From the NCBI GenBank assembly GCA_037447655.1, contig JBBHKE010002304.1, positions 62,001 to 126,000 on the forward strand: DNA of 64,000 bases. Reading direction: 5' to 3'. Below are positions 46,901 through 58,100 of the stretch, in pieces. Made by a program: the position numbers and the translations under genes. The notes beneath the pieces were generated by a model that had not been told where the DNA came from, made no database searches, and was given only the letters and a program-made list of their open reading frames with translations. The number at the start of each line of letters is the position of its first letter. Position 1 is the first letter of the stretch. This DNA comes from Zygnema cylindricum. Lineage: Eukaryota; Streptophyta; Zygnematophyceae; Zygnematales; Zygnemataceae.

Positions 46901-48126
46901 GATGCAACAATTTAAGGCCCCTTAAATGAAATGGGTTTACGAATGTAGAAATTAGCATTATTTATGCTCTTTTGTGGTTGAAGGAAAAAAAGAAAAAAGC
47001 AGCACTGATTAGTGCTATTAACCCTAACAACCAATCACGGTGTACTCACGTTAAGTTTCTGCAGAAGTAGAAGTGTTGTATCATCATGTAAATTCAAAAA
47101 ATGAAAAAACTCATGCTTTGCTATCAGACAAAAAGAGTCAACAAAATTAAGCCCACCTTTGCCCGAGCCGTAGCCTCACGCTCCAGCAAATATGCTGGTA
47201 CCGCTCCCTCCTCCACTTTATCGTCAACTTTATGACGATTGTTTCGTTCGCTATGCATAGCAAGCCTGTAAAGACATCAATTGGTGAAAATAAGTGAGTT
47301 TCAGTGAGACCAACTAAATTATTCCCGAGGAAACATTATCTTTGAGGTCAAATTCGACTAGTTTCGGTGTTTCATGCTACCCCAATCCTATCCTACAGAT
47401 ATCAAAGCCATAACATTTAAAATGTCATATGAATGAGAGGAACCTGAGTTCTTCAAACCCAGGAGGTTGGAGGAAAGGAGAAAAAAACAAAAAAGAGAAC
47501 TCACGTTTTCTTAAGAGTCGCCTTTTCTGCATAGCGCTTCTTAGCAAACAGCTTTGCTTTAAGACCTAATACCTGCAAAGAAACTCCCCCAGAAATACAT
47601 AATTTAGGTCATCATTATAGAAGCCATTGAGAAATTTCTTGTGCATAATTCTATGGAATTTTATGCACAACAATTGCCCAGATATGTTTAAAGATAGTAA
47701 AAGCACCAGCAAACAGAGTTGCCTGACAATAACATACGAAAAAAAAACAAGTTACACACAGAAATTGCCTCAGAAAAAAGATACTTCCACAATTACAAAA
47801 TTAGGGTCGTAGCCACTATATGGAGAGCTTCCAAGACTACAGGACAGAAGTACCTTTTGAGCATAAGACGAGCGCTTGTGGACTTCTCGAGCTTCTTTTT
47901 TCCGCTTCTTCTCAAAGAAATCCAAACGGTATCCATGGCGCTTCTGATGTAGGTCGATATGATCACCTTGAGGCTGAAGAGAAGCACAAAAGGAAATAAA
48001 AAAGGATAAGAAAATTAAGCCAGAAGACTTACCTTTATTAACATCCTGGAGAAAACATATTTCTTGGCAAATAAGATACACTAACAGCATCTATAGACTG
48101 AAATTTGGAGAAAGAAAACTCACCAT
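43926..48126 (-). CDS. NSA2: NSA2 ribosome biogenesis protein, complete, 10 exons, 260 aa
   Basis: NSA2 is a nucleolar factor of pre-60S particles needed for 27S pre-rRNA (ITS2-stage) maturation. Coding exons on the minus strand: 48124-48126, 47854-47973, 47505-47572, 47157-47265, 45938-46006, 45122-45179, 44913-45025, 44616-44738, 44326-44377, 43926-43993. The sum is 783 bases, giving exactly 260 residues, the usual family length. All introns are GT-AG and all phases join. Recognisable blocks: [20 protein letters not shown] near the N-terminus (a basic nuclear-type region), [93 protein letters not shown], and the C-terminal [16 protein letters not shown]. The first coding exon is only the ATG, in the good context GCCACCATGG, followed at once by GTGAGT. 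Intron 4 (46007-47156) holds an orphan D-family MITE end at 47036-47044. It is transcribed away from PP2A. Confidence 0.96.
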
Positions 48127-48705
48127 GGTGGCGACTTCGCCTGAATCACCTGTTGTAACTCAGTACAATTTCTTTTTCTTTTTCTTTCTCAATTCCTTTT
48201 TCTTTAACACAAATCAGGGTTCTGCTCTAGGAGGAGAGAGAAAAAAGGTGACTGCATAAATTCCTGGCAACTTCCTGAGCACTTTTTGGAAGTATTTGCA
48301 CTGCATGCACTGTATATACTGCTAGAGCAGCTTTTACACATGGACTCCTAAACCCCAGTTCTATGTAGCTGCCAACCTTTCTTTAGAAGGCTGACATTCC
48401 TATGCTCCAATACGGTACGGTATCGTACCGCATGTGGATGTTTTGTCGCAGAGCGACAATTCTGCATTTATGCAGTACGGAAATGAGGATCCTCCAGTTG
48501 CTGCTGACGTTGTATGTGACCTACATAGACGCTCGCGGGCAACAATAAAAGACAAGCTTTCGTCGCCGTTTCGGTCAGTCGGACGGTCCGGCCGGAACAC
48601 CGTAAACTGTGACCAAAGAAAGCTTAAAGATATCGTGTGCGCTTCAATGTATCATACAATGCTTCAATGTAGCGTATCGAACCAAGTTCCAGAATTACAG
48701 TAGGT
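48127..48705. promoter_or_regulatory. NSA2 upstream region
   Basis: Just upstream of the NSA2 ATG the sense strand is A/G-rich. A small inverted repeat, 'caatacggtacggtatcgtaccg', lies at 48409-48431. An 89-codon plus-strand frame (48434-48703) ends at the hAT target duplication and matches no known family. Confidence 0.35.
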
Positions 48706-49663
48706 CAGAGGTCGCAAACGGTCAACCGAAACCGTGACCGACCGTTAACCGACCGCCCGCGCCGGATCCGGAACGGATTCGGTTGCCAAATTTTGAGGGC
48801 CGGGCGGTTGCGGTCGGTTGATTCACCAGAAAAAGAAAAACGGTCGGTTACGGTCGGTCAATCAAAAAACCAAAAAAAATGAAAATTTTGTACTGTCCAT
48901 ACAATCCAACATTATTGTACTTTGTACTCTTTGGTATCGTGGAAGTACGTGACATCATGATTAGCGTCGCAAATCTGAAACGGTATGAACACTATTTTTT
49001 TCGCAAATCTTAGGGAACGCGACAAAGCGTCGCAAATCTGACACGCTACTGTAGTAACACTTCATTTCGCAATCTTAGGGAACGCGACAAAGCGTCGCAA
49101 ATCTGACACGGTACACCGCGAATAGTTATTAGACTATAGACATTATTAGAGTAAAGAAAAAAATAGCGTCATTCATTCAAATTTAGTGTCAGGAGACGTG
49201 GCAGATTATGGTCCATGTCCTTAAATAGTGTAATTTGTTCTATTTAAGGTATCAATGTCAAAATTTTGGGGTGCCGATATAGAGTACATAAGGCTAATAA
49301 CGATTCACGATGTAGTACAGTATTCATTTCGCAAATCTTAGGGAGCGCGACAAAGCGTCGCAAATTTGACACGTTAGTAAACACTATTCATTTCGCAAAT
49401 CTAAGGGAACGCGACAAATCGCAATTATTGGCTTATTCATACATCGTACATTAGATAATTTTGTACTCTTTCGGTTACGGGAGCGCACGGTTAGTCGCGA
49501 GAAATCGAGTTTCGGTTAACTTTTATTTTCGTAAACGCCGGTCGGTTAACGGTTAACAATTTTGGAGCGTGACATAACCCGGTCGGGCGTCGGTTACTCA
49601 GATTTTGGAAAAAAAAAAACGGTCGCTTTCGGTTATGTAAAATTTTGACTTTTGCGACCTCTG
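48706..49663. mobile_element. hAT-like non-autonomous element, family E (958 bp)
   Basis: Terminal repeats CAGAGGTCGCAAA and TTTGCGACCTCTG are bounded by perfect 8-bp duplications CAGTAGGT (48698-48705 and 49664-49671). Subterminal DNA is full of CGGTCGGTTA-type motifs. The interior has three to four copies of a segment around 'ttagggaacgcgacaaagcg', and a D-family MITE is nested inside (49114-49312). There is no transposase. It sits in the spacer between the divergent NSA2 and PP2A genes. Confidence 0.88.
49114..49312. mobile_element. Family D MITE, copy 7 (199 bp), nested in a hAT element
   Basis: Left end CACCGCGAATAGTTATTAGAC, right end GCTAATAACGATTCACGATG, both flanked by TA. Its interior is the reverse of the type copy. 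Confidence 0.8.
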
Positions 49664-49671
49664 CAGTAGGT

Positions 49672-50684
49672 CCATTTTTCTTCGTAATTGCCGGCTTTAC
49701 CATATCGTGCAAGTACCAGTTCTGCTTTTGCATCTGGGAAGGTTTCCGCTTTCCACGGTTAAAGAAAATCGCGTGGAAGGAGATGGTCGCCAATTTCATC
49801 CACTCCTTGGGAGTCAACCACCTCAAATTGCCCATTCAATGATTTTTTATGCAGCTACCGTATCTTTCGTACGCTATACCGTAAAAGTCGCACTCTCCCT
49901 GCAGTCCTGCACGTTCGCTCTTTGCATTAATTGCATCGTTCGCATGAACGCCTTTTTCCAGGTGTGCGAAGGAATCCACAGCATTACCCAAATCGGCACA
50001 CTATTTGCCACGCCAAGCTCTGACACAATTTGAAGACCTGCGCATACCACAACATGCACCCTAATTAGCAGCGATATTCGTACCATCGTACACTTCAAAT
50101 ACCATGCACATCAAACTTGTAATTGGACTAAATTGCACGATCAATGCCAAACGGGACACGCATGCAGAGATGACGGCTGGATGACGTTGCCGGCTGTTCA
50201 ACCTTTATTGTGACGGCTTGACCCTAAAACGGTGTGCGCGCAGTTTTCTCCTTTCAAAAAAGTTACGCTGGTACATACTACATAGCAGAAACTGCGACAC
50301 ATGGATCTTCGATGCATCACATCCTCTGGCTGCTCCGTCAGAAGAGGCACGTGTGATTGTGGGCCCACAGTTGGCGGGGTTCTAAATTACTTCTCTTCCT
50401 TACTGTAGACCTCTCGCTCTCAGTTTCACAACTTTCCTTCCCTCGTCCTCTCCTCTTCTCTACAACCTGCTCTCCTTCTTCCTGTCCTCCTGCCTTCTTC
50501 CTCTCCTTCTCCCTCTTCCTCTCCCTCTCCCTCTCCCTCTTCTTCTCCCTCTCCTTCTCCCTCTCCTTCTCCCTCTCCCTCTCCCTCTCCTTCTCCCTTC
50601 CTCTCCCTCTCTCTGTCCCTCGATTTTCCTGTACTCTTTTGTCATCTAGTTGTTAACTTTCATCTTCCGAGGAGCCAGTCCACC
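49672..50684 (+). promoter_or_regulatory. PP2A upstream region with CT tract
   Basis: The segment 50396-50632 is almost pure CTCTCCCTCTTC-type pyrimidine sequence ending about 50 bases before the PP2A start codon, so it is likely in or near the 5' untranslated region. The part 49680-50100 contains moderately long frames on both strands (for example minus 49491-49835) without recognised domains. Confidence 0.5.
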
Positions 50685-53600
50685 ATGACGGCGACCCCGG
50701 CATCCGCCAACCCCCATGGTCAGCTTGACGCTCAGATAGCTCAGCTGAACGAGTGCAAGCCTCTCTCAGAAGCAGAGGTATGTACTCTTTGTGACGCTGG
50801 ACACTTAGCAAGAACATATGCTATAAACTGTGCAACAGCACAGTAGCTTACTTACCTCCTTAATTTTTTCTTTCTGTCCTTCTTATCCCGGCTACTTGCA
50901 AGCAATTGGAGCGCATCTTTGTGCTCAGATGGTGGTCCAATACATTTTATCAGTTGCATGTCATGTAGGAAGGTCGTAGTATGTACTGGTTAAGTGTCGA
51001 ATAGTTAGGGTTACCCCCCCCTTTTCAAAAGTTGGTAGAATAAGCTTTCAGCCGTGACTATTTGCAGGTAAGAGCGCTGTGCGACAAAGCAAGGGAAATT
51101 TTGATGGAGGAGAACAATGTTCAGGTATGGAACTTCCTTCCAAATTACTATCTGACATCTGAAGCATTAGTTTACATTTTTGCTAGGTCTTCTAAAGGAT
51201 TTAACTATGAGTTGAATTAAATAGATTATCTGAACTCCTGTATGCTATATTTTTTTGTGTCACTGATTTTGTTCGCATTAGGTTTAATTCAACAACTGAC
51301 AAGAATTTTCTGCGCATGTTTCCAGCGTGTAAAATGTCCCGTGACAATATGTGGAGATATTCACGGACAATTTCACGATCTCGCAGAACTTTTTCGCATA
51401 GGAGGAAAGGTGAGATCGTGCATTGTTTATTGCCTTTCGGTTTATATTGATTATCATCAATATAAAGGCTGGTGGCATTCAAGATACTTTTCTACACATT
51501 TTTCCGGTCAGCTTGGATCAAGTCACGTTATTCACTCACTAATTGACAAGTTGCTGAAGTTACTATCTCCGTTTTGCAGTCACCGGACACAAACTACCTT
51601 TTCATGGGTGATTACGTGGACAGAGGCTACTACTCTGTGGAAACTGCCACTGTGAGTCTTTCAGTTTCTGCTTAATGATGTCGATGTTTTCATTTCCTCA
51701 TTCCCCATTCCCTATTCTGGTTCATAATGTGAATTGATCATAATCTGAAAAAATTATTCAAATTAGGATCCCCAAAATGTCCAGTAGTCTTTAAACAGTG
51801 AAATTGTCCAATGGGGAGGGATGTTAGGTGAAAGGGATATTGTTGTATATTCCAGGCCCCACAACGATCATCTGTTTAGATCTGAATAGTTTTCTCCGTC
51901 GAATTATATGTTGAATGCCTAATGTCGGGAGAGTTTCAATAATGGCTGATGAGCTGGATGAACTTACGTGGGTTTTGCAGCTGTTAGTTGCTCTTAAAGT
52001 TCGGTACCCTGATCGAATTACTATTCTCCGTGGCAACCATGAAAGCAGACAGGTGAGAGACTTATTTCTATATTCAAAGGTGTGCACTGGTGCTTACAAT
52101 TATTGTTGGATGACAGTGTATACATATCTTAACAGAAGAACAACAATATGAGATGATTTCGCTTCTCTTTGACTGCTGGTCAGTTTGTTTCCTTCTCGCT
52201 GCTTGTTTTTGTTATTATAGGATGTATCCCCTTGCTTCTCTTGTGAAGGAAACTATGGGGCTGATGTCAGAGAGACTGGTTTCATGAAAACTGACTTTGT
52301 TGGGTTTACATGGAGCAGATCACTCAAGTGTACGGATTTTACGACGAGTGTTTGCGAAAGTATGATAATCTTCCCAATTTTATTTTATTTTGCAAGTTGC
52401 CATTTGCATTAGCTTAAAATCTTTGCTTTTGAGAGCTCTTGGATTTGGCAATTGGAATGACTTATGTCTCTTTTGAGCAGGTATGGTAACGCAAACGTTT
52501 GGAAGATCTTCACAGATTTGTTTGATTACTTTCCTCTGACAGCGCTGGTCAGTCTGCCTTGCCATCTATTTTTGCCTCTGTTTAATAGGATGTGCTGCTA
52601 GTAGGTCAGATTGTGCTATTAGTATGCCTTTTTGTTACCTCAAACAGGGAATTGGGAGGTGATGTCAGTGTTGAGTTTGCAGATTCATTGATTAGGTAGA
52701 TTGTAATTTGCTCCATCTGTATTTGTTGTTTTTTCAAGGACTGAAGCTGGTTGCTTTATTATTTGATGACCTCAAGCATGAAATTGCAAGTCGAGGATGT
52801 TCTTTTTTATATGCGTAATTCCTATGGATAGGTGTTAATAGTTGGCACTTATAGTGTAATTGAACCATACGTGAGTGCTGGTGTTACTGTCAGTAATCAC
52901 AGTGATTGTACAGAAAAATGTTTAAATTGTGCAGTATTTTGTACGATTGCTGCAATTACTGGCCAGTAATCACGTTTGCATAACTACTCTATTAGTTTTA
53001 GCGCTAGTTTACAGTTTCATCTGTTCATGGGAAGTGCATGTGGGTGGTTGTTGCAGGTGGAGTCAGAAATTTTCTGCCTTCATGGTGGTTTGTCTCCTTC
53101 CATTGATTCTTTGGACCACATTCGTCAGTTAGATCGAGTCCAGGAGGTGCCGCATGAAGGGCCCATGTGTGACCTTTTGTGGTCGGATCCTGATGACCGT
53201 TGTGGATGGGGAATCTCTCCCCGTGGTGCCGGTTACACATTTGGTCAGGTGGGTCCTTCCATCTTTTTCATTATGAACTTGTTTTCTCTTAAAAACGAGT
53301 TAGCTTGACTTTTTATATCCTTATTTACTCAAGTTGAAGCACATTTGATTTCGATTACATCCCTCGACTGCTGGAGAAGTAGGGAACTGCCGGAGGTCAA
53401 GGTTTCAGCCTGATATGAGAGATTGGAGTGTGAATAAATCCATGAACGTTCAAGCTATATGAGTTTGTGGAGTAATCGAGATTTAGTGATCCTTGACAGG
53501 AACAAATCACCCTAGAATGTACCAAAGCATCTTAGATGTACATGAACGTTTTACGTATGAGAAATATGGTTCTGAAAGGTTTTCTTAGAAACTTTCTCGA

Positions 53601-55520
53601 TTAACGACCTTGCTGTTCATTAGACTATCTTGTTTGTTCCCTGTGTCAAAAAAATAGCGGGAAGGCTTGTTTCTTTGCCAAAAGTCGTTTGTAAAATTGG
53701 AGCGTCCAAGAAAGACACTGTTCAGTTTCTGGTTAGTTAGGCTGCGAACATTCACAAAGATTCTTTGGCTAAGAAAAGTACGTTTGGTTCAGCTACTTTT
53801 TCCTTTTTTTCTGTTTAAACTTGTGATTACATGGTTCTTTGGTTGGGTTCTTTGGACCAACAGGATATTTCAGAGCAATTCAATCACAACAACAACTTGA
53901 AGCTGGTTGCTCGAGCTCATCAGCTGGTGATGGAAGGTTATAACTGGTGCCATGTGAGTCATTTCAAATGCCCTAAAACTAATGCTTAAAAGTGAAATGG
54001 CAGGTTATGTATATCTGCATTAATGCTTTCGACTAAAAACATTGTTTCTTTTTGTGCTTTTGTCTTTCTTTAATGCCATATTTTGTTTGGGTATGTTGGG
54101 TAATGGCCGCAGGATCACAAAGTGGTTACCATTTTCAGCGCTCCGAACTATTGCTATCGCTGTGGTGAGTTTTTTTTAATTAAACTACGTAATTTGTCAA
54201 CATTCTTGACATATTCTTGTCAGATTCAGAAGTGTCCTACGTATATATTCATCGACATAAATGCCATCAGCCAAGATGCAGTTTGAGTCAAGACTATGTT
54301 GATGGTATAACAAATGTAGAAACTATTTTTGTTTTTTACAATCCTGTGGTATATCTTGTGGCTAATTACCTTATCTGAGGTTTGTGGCTGTAGGCAACAT
54401 GGCGGCTATTTTGGAAGTTGACGACAACATGGGACATACCTTCATTCAGGTAAACAGATTGTTTCTAAATTTCTTTGATTGTCATAAAACGTTGAAAGGC
54501 TGGTTGATGCTTAGGCAGATTGTATGGTTCAACCTTCAGTCACTGTCCGTTCTTGCAGTTGAGTTCTCATGGAGATTTAACACCATCGGGAGAACAGAAA
54601 AATACTGTCTTGGCTTATGTTAGCATAATGACAGGATGTCTGGACTGTAAGACAAACATTAAACATACTTATGCTAAGTGTTTTTTATGGCGCTAAGTGT
54701 CACTTTACATTTCGGAAAATATGGGTGATTGCTGATTTATAATAGTCCCTTGGAAACTGTTTAAAAGTCTCACTAGGTTGACCCTGAAAGCTATGTAAAG
54801 TTCGTTTGGGTACACTCCTCTCTCCAACATACCTAATGGAGAAAGAAGACAGTCATTTTCGAAGGTAGATGGAAGGGCACTGTGGTCGTCGCATTTCGTT
54901 AGTCTTGTAACCGTCTCCACTTTTTACGCCACTAGATCTTAAGATGTAACGAACCCTAAATGAAATCTTGACAGTAATGAAAACTAATCTGCAGGTTTGG
55001 CTTATCAACAGTAAATACTGTCAACCACTGTGATGACCATGTTGCTGTTTTCACACCCTGACACATCATTCTTGTGCAGTTGCTTAGATCTCGGTTGACG
55101 TGTTGACTCTCTTTCAAGCACTTTTGCATTGCTTTGTACCTTCAAAAGTGCGAAAACAGTTGGAAATGGTTGCTCCGTGGTTGCTCCGTACTGTATTCGT
55201 AGTATACCATATAATACATGTATACTTTGGAGTGACCACATTTAGCGTTTGCAATTGTTTTCGCACATTCGAACTATGCATATTATTGCAGTTTGTGCAC
55301 TTTGCATCGTATTTTTTTTTTCTTTTTTGAGGGTTTGCTGTTGAGGCTGAAAACCTGGTGTGCTTTTTGCTGTTCTTTGCATCTCATGTATATATTATTG
55401 GTTTTGTTTTTAGGAATTGCCATCGGGGCTGATATTGATTTCTGTGCACTGCAGTTTGAGCCTGCTCCTAGGCGGGGAGAGCCTGATGTGACGCGACGAA
55501 CTCCAGATTACTTTCTTTGA
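50685..55520 (+). CDS. PP2AC: Protein phosphatase 2A catalytic subunit, complete, 12 exons, 313 aa
   Basis: Serine/threonine phosphatase core subunit, which pairs with scaffold A and regulatory B subunits. Exons: 50685-50777, 51068-51124, 51326-51409, 51580-51651, 51981-52052, 52319-52359, 52481-52547, 53057-53248, 53864-53953, 54113-54164, 54394-54449, 55455-55520. These total 942 bases with consistent phases and GT-AG borders. All metal and catalytic motifs are present: GDIHG (D61, H63), GDYVDRG (D89, R93), GNHES (N121, H122), H171 in CLHGG and H245 in RAHQ. The substrate-region [11 protein letters not shown] is intact, and the tail RRTPDYFL carries the regulatory T308, Y311 and the L313 that is carboxyl-methylated. 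The length equals the longer plant type (313 aa). The start ATG at 50685 follows CCACC. Residue 51 is Arg where many plant copies have Pro, and DDNMGH stands where many plants have DDxRxH; both look like natural variation. Confidence 0.97.
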
Positions 55521-56558
55521 TAGGCTTATTTTAATGTTGTTGACAAAACAGCACAGAAGTAATGTCATGTGAATCTATAAAGGCTCCCTTACATGAAGAA
55601 ATTGGCGATCGTGTATCTGTTTGGCATTTAGTCTCTGGAAGGCAGGTTTATATGCACAACGATGTTGCTTATCTTTATAGGCAAATCTGCATATGGGCAA
55701 TTTACAAGATTGTCGTAGTGGAGGAAGGCACCCAAAATCTTTACGACAGAATTAGGGGTTTCGTCACTTGCATGCTGTGTATGTTTCTCTTTTGTACTCG
55801 ACTTCTTTTTTTTGTTCCTATCTTGCAAAATTTCCCTTTACAAGTGGTTTCGAGCGTTGATCGCTACAGCTGTCGCAATTTGGAGTTATTATGCTTATGT
55901 TTTAGAAACTCACAAAGCTTATAAAGGGGCATTGCAGGATGAAGGGGCACACCACTTGTAGTTGTATATCGATTTTATACGTTTCATATGAATGTAATGT
56001 TTTCATGCTATAATGTGATCGCAGTCTTGCTGACATAGTAGACGTAGTTCACAAGGATAAGGTTTCACAGTGTCTCCTTGGCCGTCTAGGTTCTTAAGTG
56101 GGGCATATGGTCAATAGTTAGTTGCATTGTTGACATTTGCCCGATATTGAGATATTGCTTAGTATTGGCATGATGATTTTGTTATTTCCACCTAATTTAT
56201 GTACAATTGATATTTTCTTTGTCATGTAGTAAATTGTCAAGCAATCGTTTTCAAAGTTGTCTGCTTATGAATGTGACTCGAGCAATATTGTGGATGGTTT
56301 TTTTCGTTGATCCTCTTTCAACCTTTATCGAAGGAAAATGGAAATTATAATATCATCCATACTGCTTGCGAAACGTTTAAATGTTACACACTATACAGAG
56401 CAATGTTTTGATGAATATACTGTGATGGATGATGGAAAAATACGGCCGAATTTGTTTGGAATTTATGATCATAAGAAGCATTTGTAGCAAGAAATAGCAC
56501 TTGAACGCATCTTGTGGATTCCTTATCCATTATTAAGTTTGCTTTCTTCAATAGGCCA
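55521..56558 (+). other. PP2A 3' untranslated region and flank
   Basis: T-rich sequence downstream of the stop. Weak AATAAA-like signals are absent or ambiguous, so the transcript end is not placed. A 120-codon frame at 55562-55924 has no recognised homology. Confidence 0.45.
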
Positions 56559-56566
56559 TTCTTTTA

Positions 56567-57326
56567 GGGAATTGATCATGGCAGTGACTGTTTTGGTTGC
56601 ACACAGTCACTTGCGTCATTTTGTCAAAAATTGGACGTTTGAAGTACAAATTGGTACAAGTAAGGTACCGTTGAGTCTAAATTTGACGGTCAATCGGTTG
56701 GACAGCTTTGACTTTCAAAATATTGTTTCAACCGCTTAAAATTTTGTCGCGCTTGCGAATGTCGACCGTTATAATAAAATTGGCAATTCACACGGCAGGC
56801 GAATGTTTACTTTTTGTCGTTACGTGACCTCCACGGTGAGAGCACGTTGGATATTAACTTAGCCGCAATATTGAAATTTAGTCGTGTAAGCGTTACATTG
56901 AACTTAGACGCAAATTGAAACGAAACCCTTTAAACTGAAGTATGTAAGTCTTGTACATAAATATCAAAACGCATGAAACGAAATTTCGATGTCAATGTAA
57001 GAATGTTGATTCGTAGATAGTGTGGCTCTATTTCGTCGCGCGTGACGACACACATTTTTTACATTTAATTTCAATTGATTTTTTTACACCGGTTCGTCTT
57101 ATTATAGTGTACAAAGTTTATTTTGTTTGGTGCGTTTTAATATTTCGATATATTGAATATTTTGAAACAATATTTTGAAAGTCAAAGCTGTCCAACCGAT
57201 TGACCGTCAAATTTAGACTCAACGGTACTTTACTTGTACCAACGTGTACTTCAAACGTACAATTTTTGACAAAATGACGTGAGTGACTGTGCGCAACCAA
57301 AACAGTCACTGCCATGATCAATTCCC
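56567..57326. mobile_element. Long-TIR non-autonomous DNA transposon, MULE- or hAT-like (760 bp)
   Basis: About 163 bp at each end (56567-56731 and 57163-57326) are near-identical inverted repeats, starting GGGAATTGATCATGGCAGTG. They are flanked by identical 8-bp duplications TTCTTTTA (56559-56566 and 57327-57334). Long inverted repeats and an 8-9-bp duplication fit Mutator-like elements; 8 bp also fits hAT. The interior, about 430 bp, is non-coding. Confidence 0.85.
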
Positions 57327-57334
57327 TTCTTTTA

Positions 57335-58100
57335 TTGCGATTCTTTTTTTTTTGTTTTTTTAGTCTAAAAAAGGTACATATTGGTTACAAGCAAAAGGCT
57401 ACCAATACACAACACTTAGTACCTGTCTGGTTAGGGGAGGGGGAGGGAAAGGGAGAGGGAGACTGGCCTATGTATTGTTGGGGGGGAAAACGGGGGGAGG
57501 GAAGAGGGAGGGGGAGGAGGAAGAGGCAGCTGATTGCCTACTCCTGTTCTACAGTAATAACGACGACAAGCTGTAGAAAAAAAAACAGCTTACCGATAAG
57601 CTTTGGTACGTCATATTTTTGCCCCAAATCGATTATTAGACGGTTTTAGTTTCACTATCAGGGCAACCTGTTCGTAAGGCCTTGTGCGTGAGGTCAATTA
57701 TTTGTCTACCTAAATGCGACCATTACCAATTTTTGGATGTATGACAAAAAACAGAATCAGCAGTCAAAAGTTTTCAAAACAAAAGCTCTTGAACCTACGG
57801 TCAGAATTGTAAAAAAAAATGGCTTCGATTGCAATACAAAAAAGTCTCCAGTCAACTTTCAATTAGAGTGAAAGTGAAAATAACAACACCTACAAACCTG
57901 CAAATTGGAAAGCCCTCCGTCCTCCTATCCTGGTACTGATAAGTAAAGTCTTAATCCGGGTTCTAAGGTCAAAAAGGCGACAAAAACCTAATCGAGCCCT
58001 AAGAATCAAAAATGAAACATGACGTCTCTAAACGGGAAAAAAAAAAAAAAAAAAAAAAAAACTTTCAGGAGAAGGAGATGACCAAAATCGAAGAACTCTT
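57335..58100. other. Spacer with GA tract and poly-A
   Basis: Holds a GGGAGGG tract at 57436-57530 and an A-run at 58030-58060. The right end should contain the 3' untranslated region of the minus-strand dipeptidase gene. No other gene was recognised. Confidence 0.45.

Noticed and set aside
48434-48703. 89-codon plus-strand frame upstream of the hAT element
   Set aside because: It has no known homology and ends at the target duplication by chance of a stop codon.
49491-50098. Minus-strand frames (114 and 74 codons) between the hAT element and PP2A
   Set aside because: No recognised domain. One frame runs into transposon sequence, and I could not find splice-compatible partners. They might be remnants of an unknown gene.
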